A stretch of DNA of 10,275 bases from Rhodospirillales bacterium (GTDB taxonomy: Bacteria > Pseudomonadota > Alphaproteobacteria > Micavibrionales > UBA2020), in the NCBI GenBank assembly GCA_023266795.1, contig JAHFPI010000011.1, positions 1-10,275 on the forward strand, written 5' to 3'. A model generated the notes under the pieces. That model was given only the letters and a program-made list of their open reading frames with translations, was not told where the DNA came from and made no database searches. Within the stretch, counting starts at the first letter, position 1. Each line of letters opens with the position of its first letter. Made by a program: the position numbers and the translations under genes. Shown piece by piece: positions 6,654-10,275 of this stretch.

Positions 6654-7130
6654 ATGCACGAAAAGCTTTTTTCCAAATGGGCTTCATGGCAAACACGCAA
6701 AAAATCATTGTGTAACCTTGAATATCCCGGAGTTTATGCTATCGCTTATTCCCAGCGGGATTTATCTGGCAAAAAATTCAGTTGGATTAAGAACATTATC
6801 TATATTGGAATGACAAATGCCGTTTCAGGCTTGGACGGTCGCCTTGATGCCTTTGATATGACGATCAGTGGCAAGCGTCTGTTACACGGCGGTGCTGACA
6901 GAGTTCGCTATAAACATCAGAATTATGTTAAGCTGGCAAAAAATATGTATGTGGCCATTGCCCATTTTAAGTGTGATGCAAAATCATGGAAGCCGTCAAA
7001 TCTGAAGAAGAGGGGAGACGTTGCCAAGTTCGAATATCTTTGCTTTGCTGAACACGTAAGAAAACACGGCCACCCTTCTGAATTCAATGACCAAAAAAAT
7101 AGTCCAAAGTACAGTAAAAGGCTGATCTAA
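6654..7130 (+). CDS. Small GIY-YIG-fold protein (putative nuclease), probably acquired
   Basis: A 158-residue protein whose centre looks like a GIY-YIG nuclease domain. PGVYAIAY (about 25-32) stands for GIY, IIYIGMTN (48-55) for YIG, R63 (GRLDAF) for the catalytic arginine, E127 (KFEYL) for the metal-binding glutamate, and N145 (EFNDQ) for the late asparagine. The 22-residue gap between the two halves is longer than in minimal domains. No additional DNA-binding domain is visible, so it may be a stand-alone nuclease, a homing-like remnant or a catalytically idle relative. By hand count it is about 41% GC, against clearly higher values in the flanking genes. It starts two bases after the slipin stop, with no proper ribosome site, so it would depend on coupling. 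The next gene is convergent, 12 bases away. Confidence 0.7.
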   Translation: MHEKLFSKWASWQTRKKSLCNLEYPGVYAIAYSQRDLSGKKFSWIKNIIYIGMTNAVSGLDGRLDAFDMTISGKRLLHGGADRVRYKHQNYVKLAKNMYVAIAHFKCDAKSWKPSNLKKRGDVAKFEYLCFAEHVRKHGHPSEFNDQKNSPKYSKRLI

Positions 7131-7142
7131 AGCCGCGCTTAC

Positions 7143-7751
7143 TTACAGCAGCAGTAACATCACCGCCCCCGCCGCCAGCGGCACGGAGAGGTTGTCGTTG
7201 ATGCCGGTTTTTTTAGCAGTCAGCTCAACCGCCGCCGCCGCGAAAGCCGCGATTGCCGCTGCGCTCATATATCCCGCCCCGGCGGGCAGCGCCGCCGCGA
7301 TCACATCCGCTGTCACCAGGGCCGCCGCAAAAAAAGCCACTGCCCCTTCCAGTGATTTATCAAAGACTTTTCTCCTGCCGAATTTAATGCCCGCCAGCGA
7401 CGCGGCGGCATCTCCCGTCAGCGCCATCGCCAGCGCCGTCACCGCAATCATGCGCGGAAAGAGCAGTACGCACAAAAAAGCCGCCGCCAGCACGTAAATA
7501 GCCCCGCTGGGTTTGAAACGCCCCGCCTTCTCCTCCGGACGCAGCGCTGCGCCCAGCACCCGCTCCAGCAGATGCGCCAGCGCATGATCCTGCCGCCGTA
7601 CACCTTCATAAATAAGCGTGATACTCATGAACCCGCCAAACACCGCAAGGGAAACCGGCTTTTCGCAGAAATAGATAACCCCCGCCATCCACAACGAACT
7701 CAGGTGGATCAGCTTACGATAAATTTCCTGCCTGTAGTGAAAGGATGCCAT
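7143..7751 (-). CDS. Dolichol/polyprenol-kinase-like membrane protein
   Basis: A 202-residue polytopic inner-membrane protein of the SEC59/DGK1/VTE5-like family, which contains CTP-dependent kinases of polyprenols, diacylglycerol or phytol and is related to the CdsA fold. Key features are the N-terminal YRKLIHLSS (11-19), the signature from LTGDAAASLAGIKFGRRK (111-128) to DKSLEGAVAFF (131-141), E176 in a membrane helix, and NDNLSVPLAAG (185-195). At least five hydrophobic segments separate these. The substrate cannot be determined. Two starts are possible: GTG 7781 adds MGEKLFYNGA, but there is no ribosome site ahead of it; ATG 7751 gives MASFHYRQ and is the more usual N-terminus for the family. 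A TATAAT lies 6 bases ahead of that ATG, which would make the message leaderless. The gene is transcribed towards the GIY-YIG gene. Confidence 0.85.
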   Translation of the reverse strand: MASFHYRQEIYRKLIHLSSLWMAGVIYFCEKPVSLAVFGGFMSITLIYEGVRRQDHALAHLLERVLGAALRPEEKAGRFKPSGAIYVLAAAFLCVLLFPRMIAVTALAMALTGDAAASLAGIKFGRRKVFDKSLEGAVAFFAAALVTADVIAAALPAGAGYMSAAAIAAFAAAAVELTAKKTGINDNLSVPLAAGAVMLLLL

Positions 7752-7757
7752 TGCCCC

Positions 7758-7763
7758 ATTATA
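7758..7763 (-). promoter_or_regulatory. Candidate -10 box (TATAAT) for the kinase-like gene
   Basis: A perfect TATAAT on the minus strand. The predicted transcription start would fall at about 7751, the A of the proposed ATG, implying a leaderless mRNA. The -35 side is poor: the nearest TTG-type hexamer (TTGTGG, 7783-7778) is only 14 bases away. It would also lie inside the coding region if the GTG at 7781 were used. Confidence 0.3.
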
Positions 7764-7866
7764 GAACAGTTTCTCCCCCACAAGGGGACAACACGCTAAC
7801 GGATTGAAATAAATAGATAATTTATCGCGCTTTAGGACTTGCGGTTTTTATGTACAGTCGTTAGTG

Positions 7867-7895
7867 TTGGCACTCGATTTTACCGCTCAATTAAA
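7867..7895 (+). promoter_or_regulatory. Candidate promoter of tRNA-Ser
   Basis: TTGGCA (7867-7872) matches five of six bases of the -35 consensus. After a 17-base spacer comes ATTAAA (7890-7895), a weak -10. Transcription would begin at about 7902, a few bases before the mature tRNA. The position is right but the -10 is poor. The rest of the 7782-7904 gap is AT-rich and shows nothing else. Confidence 0.35.
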
Positions 7896-7904
7896 CACCC
7901 TTGC

Positions 7905-7994
7905 GGAGAGGTGGCCGAGTGGTTGAAGGCGCTCGCCTGGAAAGCGGGTGTTCTGTAACAGGAACCGTGAGTTCGAATCTCATCCTCTCCGCCA
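7905..7994 (+). tRNA. tRNA-Ser (anticodon GGA)
   Basis: A 90-base class II tRNA. The acceptor GGAGAGG (7905-7911) pairs with CCTCTCC (7984-7990), followed by a G discriminator and an encoded CCA (7992-7994). The anticodon stem CTCGC/GCGGG (7932-7936 / 7944-7948) encloses the loop CTGGAAA with anticodon GGA at 7939-7941, which reads UCC and UCU. A long variable arm (roughly 7949-7966) and the TTCGAAT T-loop are present. The gene is intact. It is followed by non-coding repeat-rich DNA and a recombinase cassette in the same orientation, so its 3' end is a candidate integration target. Confidence 0.97.
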
Positions 7995-8006
7995 TTACTC
8001 TATTTC

Positions 8007-8196
8007 AAACCTCTCTTCAAAGTTTCCGAGGGGTCGAAAACGAGCCAGTTTTGGCCGCAGCATCTGGCATAACCTCTGAACATCTCTCCCCGTTGCCGGA
8101 GCCGATACGGGGCCGGTTTGGCTCTCAGAGGGGGCATTCTCTCAGCAGGCTCTGAACATGATGGCAAAATGTACAGAGGTTTAAGTCCAGAGGTTT
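8007..8196. repeat. Cluster of AACCTCT(G) boxes in both orientations
   Basis: AAACCTCT occurs at 8007-8014 and TAACCTCT at 8070-8077 on the plus strand. The reverse complement AGAGGTTT occurs at 8175-8182 and 8189-8196, the last two being parts of a 9-base direct repeat CAGAGGTTT 14 bases apart. Three of the four extend to AACCTCTG. The role is unknown; they could be sites for a regulator or an excision factor. Confidence 0.5.
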
Positions 8197-8223
8197 GCTG
8201 GATTTTTTGATTCGGCATTATTT

Positions 8224-8328
8224 TTTCCGGTTACTGCCCGATTATCGCGGGTGCGAGCGAAAACAAAAATATTTCAGTGAAAAGAACGGCGATTTCCGGT
8301 CCTGCGCATACGCGATAAAATTTCCGGT
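8224..8328 (+). repeat. Three direct copies of TTTCCGGT ahead of the cassette
   Basis: TTTCCGGT lies at 8224-8231, 8293-8300 and 8321-8328. The last copy abuts the ATG of the first cassette gene, where a ribosome site is otherwise missing. The arrangement is operator-like, but the spacing (69 and 28 bases) is irregular and chance cannot be excluded. Confidence 0.45.
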
Positions 8329-8493
8329 ATGATTGACCAAGAAAACACATCACCTCTGGACGAAATCGCCCGCATTCTGGCCCTGGGCATCCTGCGTCTG
8401 CGCATCAAAAATAACGCGGAAAACTCTCAGAAAGCCGTGGACTTCAGAGCGAATGGAAGCGTTCATGACCCCAAGGAGAACGGTCATGAATAA
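8329..8493 (+). CDS. 54-residue protein at the head of the recombinase cassette
   Basis: A short frame opening with MIDQENTSPLDEIARILA and continuing LGILRLRIKNNAENSQKAV. The first 30 residues suit an amphipathic helix (DEIARILALGILRLRIK); the rest is polar. No family is recognised with certainty. Short proteins of this kind are often found ahead of DUF2924–recombinase pairs in alphaproteobacteria, as I recall it, so it may be a small accessory or regulatory protein. The stop (8491-8493) lies inside the start of the next gene, a coupled arrangement that supports it being real. The start has no ribosome site; TTTCCGGT directly precedes the ATG, so translation may be leaderless or weak. Confidence 0.6.
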   Translation: MIDQENTSPLDEIARILALGILRLRIKNNAENSQKAVDFRANGSVHDPKENGHE

Positions 8494-8947
8494 TGATGTA
8501 TTAGCGAAAATAACAGCCCTGCGCACCATGCCCATCGGCCTATTGAAAAAGATGTGGAAGGATTTGAACCAGACAGAGGCGCCGGAGTTCAATCGCACCT
8601 ATCTGGTCAGCCGGCTCACCTACAGGCTTCAGGAACTGGCATGGGACGGCGACCGTGAAATTCTGGAGAAAAGACTGTCGGCGCATGCCAAAAGCATCCT
8701 CAGCGACGACCTGAAACAAAAGCGCAAGATAAAGACCCATCGCCCGCCGGTCGGCACACGCCTGCTGCGTGAATATCAGGGGGTCGAACACCGCGTCACG
8801 GTGCTGGCCGACGGCTTCGCCTTCCAGGAACGCAAGTACCGCAGCCTATCGCGCATCGCCCACATCATCACGGGAACAGCCTGGTCCGGCCCCGTATTCT
8901 TCGGCCTCTCGCAGTTTTCAGAGAGCAGAAAGAAGCGGACAGCATGA
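8486..8947 (+). CDS. DUF2924 domain protein, recombinase-associated
   Basis: A 153-residue protein. The N-terminal half is helical and charged (ITALRTMPIGLLKKMWKDL, then FNRTYLVSRLTYRLQELAWD, about 37-54). The C-terminal half has the DUF2924 hallmark: RPPVGTRLLREYQGVEHRV (about 86-104), VLADGFAFQERKYRSLSRIA (about 106-125) and ITGTAWSGPVFFGL (about 128-141). The function is unknown. The family is consistently encoded just before large serine recombinases, so a role in recombination or its control is plausible. AAGGAG (8473-8478) at 7-base spacing fixes ATG 8486, which overlaps the 54-residue gene by 8 bases. The gene ends in ATGA shared with the recombinase start, so all three are coupled. 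A longer reading from about 8333 is an out-of-place extension through the first gene. Confidence 0.88.
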   Translation: MNNDVLAKITALRTMPIGLLKKMWKDLNQTEAPEFNRTYLVSRLTYRLQELAWDGDREILEKRLSAHAKSILSDDLKQKRKIKTHRPPVGTRLLREYQGVEHRVTVLADGFAFQERKYRSLSRIAHIITGTAWSGPVFFGLSQFSESRKKRTA

Positions 8948-10275
8948 CCGAGGTCAAACGCCGCCTCCGCTGCGCGGTTTACACGCGCAAATCCACCGAA
9001 GAGGGATTGGACATGGAGTTCAACAGCCTCGACGCCCAGCGCGAGGCCGGAGAGGCTTATGTCCTGTCACAACGGCACGAAGGCTGGACTCTGGCGCCAG
9101 ACTATTACGATGATGGCGGATTTTCAGGAGGCTCCATGGAGCGCCCTGCGCTCAAGCGATTGATGAAAGATATCGAATCAGGGCTAATTGATGTCATCGT
9201 GGTTTATAAGGTCGACCGCCTGTCCCGCTCCCTGATGGATTTTGCCAAGCTGGTCGAGACGTTCGACAAACATAATGTCAGCTTCGTTTCCGTTACCCAG
9301 CAGTTCAACACGACAACGTCCATGGGGCGGCTGACGCTCAATATTCTGCTGTCCTTCGCTCAATTCGAGCGGGAGGTGATCGGCGAGCGCATCCGCGACA
9401 AATTCGCGGCCAGCAAGCGCAAGGGCATGTGGATGGGCGGGCCGCCGCCGCTCGGTTATGATGTTGTCGCGCGGAAACTTATTGTCAACGAGGCGGAGGC
9501 AAAACAGGTTCGGTATATTTTCGAGCGTTTCATTACCCTGCGTTCGACAACCCTGCTGATGAGAGAGCTGAAGACGACGGACATCCGCACGAAAACCTAC
9601 ATCACGCAGACGGGCAACCAGAAGGAAGGCCGTTTTATAAACAAGAACCAGATATACCGTACCCTGCACAATCGGCTTTATCTGGGCGAGATGCCTCACA
9701 AGGAAAAATCATACCCCGGCCAGCACGAGGCAATTATCGGACAAAAGCTCTGGGATGAGGCTCATGCCGTGATACAGGTGAGCCCACGCTCCCGTGGCAG
9801 AAACACGATCACAAAAACACCCGCCCTGCTGAAGGGGATTGTCAGGTGTGGCGGATGTAAATCCACCATGTCGCCCACGCACAGTCTGAAAAACGGCAAG
9901 CATTACCGATATTATAAACCGAGCCAGGTATTAAAAGGCGGATGCGAGACATGCCCGATCCGCGCGATCCCTGCCGGAGAGCTTGAGGGGGTCGTTTTGA
10001 ACCATCTGCGCCAGACATTCAAAGCTCCGGACATGATCGTGAAAACATGGGCGGCGGCAAATGCCAAAGACTCAGCCGTCACCGAGCAAGAAGTGCGGAA
10101 GGCCATGCACGACATCGACCCCGTCTGGAACGAGCTGTTTCCAGCCGAGCAGGCGCGCATCGTCAACTTGCTGATAGAACACATCACCGTTGATCCCGAA
10201 GGCATCGACATTAAAATGCGCGCCGAAGGTCTGGAAAGTCTTGCCCGCGACGTCACCTCCTATCAAAAACGTGCG
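8944..10275 (+). CDS. Large serine recombinase (resolvase/integrase family), 3' end beyond window
   Basis: An open frame of 444 codons with no stop before the window ends. The N-terminal catalytic domain (about 9-150) has the nucleophile S17 in YTRKST, R33 in NSLDAQR, and VDRLSRS (90-96) with the active-site arginines. A long helix (MGRLTLNILLSFAQFERE, 127-144) follows. A recombinase domain (about 165-275) carries GPPPLGYDV and NKNQIYRTLHNRLYLGE. A zinc ribbon uses C302, C305, C334 and C337. The C-terminal part (DPVWNELFPAEQARIVNLL, about 392-410, then the segment up to ESLARDVTSY) is typical of the DUF2924-associated group, so little is probably missing. It acts by cutting and rejoining DNA at short att sites through a phosphoserine link. 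ATG 8944 shares ATGA with the DUF2924 stop. Confidence 0.95.
   Translation, partial: MTEVKRRLRCAVYTRKSTEEGLDMEFNSLDAQREAGEAYVLSQRHEGWTLAPDYYDDGGFSGGSMERPALKRLMKDIESGLIDVIVVYKVDRLSRSLMDFAKLVETFDKHNVSFVSVTQQFNTTTSMGRLTLNILLSFAQFEREVIGERIRDKFAASKRKGMWMGGPPPLGYDVVARKLIVNEAEAKQVRYIFERFITLRSTTLLMRELKTTDIRTKTYITQTGNQKEGRFINKNQIYRTLHNRLYLGEMPHKEKSYPGQHEAIIGQKLWDEAHAVIQVSPRSRGRNTITKTPALLKGIVRCGGCKSTMSPTHSLKNGKHYRYYKPSQVLKGGCETCPIRAIPAGELEGVVLNHLRQTFKAPDMIVKTWAAANAKDSAVTEQEVRKAMHDIDPVWNELFPAEQARIVNLLIEHITVDPEGIDIKMRAEGLESLARDVTSYQKRA

Larger units (their letters stand above)
7995..8328 (+). other. Non-coding junction between tRNA-Ser and the recombinase cassette
   Basis: No convincing gene is present on either strand. 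The stretch holds several short repeats: AAACCTCT boxes in both orientations (8007-8196), a CTCTGAACAT pair (8074-8083 and 8150-8159), a CTCTCAG pair (8122-8128 and 8139-8145) and three TTTCCGGT copies (8224-8328). CCCCGT...ACGGGG and GAGCC...GGCTC can form modest hairpins near 8089-8124. It is the place to look for the left attachment site and for control sequences of the recombinase cassette, but I cannot identify the site itself. Confidence 0.6.

Noticed and set aside
7861..7885. TTAGTGTTGGCACTCG resembling a CIRCE half-site or a sigma-54 promoter
   Set aside because: The second CIRCE arm is missing and there is no GC element at -12, so neither fits. It is better read as part of a sigma-70-type -35 for the tRNA.
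7901..8155. 84-residue plus-strand frame running through the tRNA
   Set aside because: It reads through tRNA-Ser and non-coding repeats, and its product has no protein-like pattern. The opposite frame at 8000-8218 also lies wholly in the repeat-rich junction.
8769..9113. Plus-strand frame overlapping the end of DUF2924 and the start of the recombinase
   Set aside because: It is out of frame with two recognisable genes and is an Arg/Pro-rich shadow product.
9184..10266. Several minus-strand frames opposite the recombinase
   Set aside because: They lie opposite an uninterrupted 444-codon recombinase frame with intact motifs and show no family features.
1..10275. CRISPR array, insertion sequence or defence island
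   Set aside because: No regularly spaced repeats, no terminal inverted repeats with a transposase, and no recognised defence genes were seen. The GIY-YIG gene alone is not enough.

Overview
The window looks like chromosomal DNA of an alphaproteobacterium. The basis is the rplS–leuC–leuD–leuB order, a PfkB sugar/nucleoside kinase whose C-terminal half resembles alphaproteobacterial adenosine-kinase-like proteins, GC-rich codon use, and a DUF2924 + serine recombinase cassette of a kind common in that class. No genus can be named from the sequence alone.

Layout. (1) 9-968: the large-subunit ribosomal protein L19 gene (rplS), followed by two short genes that overlap by one base and encode related, unrecognised proteins of 87 and 77 residues. 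A clear intrinsic terminator (998-1030) closes this unit. (2) 1075-5207: leuC, leuD and leuB, the isopropylmalate isomerase subunits and the dehydrogenase of leucine synthesis. They are packed head to tail, and the start of a PfkB-family kinase overlaps the end of leuB. leuA is not in the window. (3) 5292-6651: a membrane pair, a short NfeD protein without the usual N-terminal ClpP-like protease, then a slipin (SPFH/stomatin family). (4) 6654-7130: an AT-rich gene for a small GIY-YIG-fold protein directly after the slipin. It is markedly lower in GC than its neighbours and was probably acquired. (5) 7143-7751, minus strand: a multi-spanning membrane protein of the dolichol/polyprenol kinase (SEC59/DGK1-like) family. 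(6) 7905-7994: tRNA-Ser(GGA) with an encoded CCA end. (7) 7995-8328: a non-coding stretch rich in short repeats. (8) 8329 to the end: a tightly overlapping three-gene cassette of a 54-residue protein, a DUF2924 protein and a large serine recombinase that is still open at the right edge.

How it fits together. Regions 1-3 and the kinase gene at region 5 look like housekeeping backbone. Regions 6-8 look like the left end of an integrated element beside tRNA-Ser: the recombinase would move the element, and the repeats could be regulator sites or attachment-site debris. The cargo, if any, lies beyond the window. The observations most worth a second look are the duplicated small proteins behind rplS, the protease-less NfeD–slipin pair with a GIY-YIG gene attached, and the repeat-rich tRNA-Ser/recombinase junction. 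I did not find convincing evidence of a complete, undescribed system inside these 10 kb.
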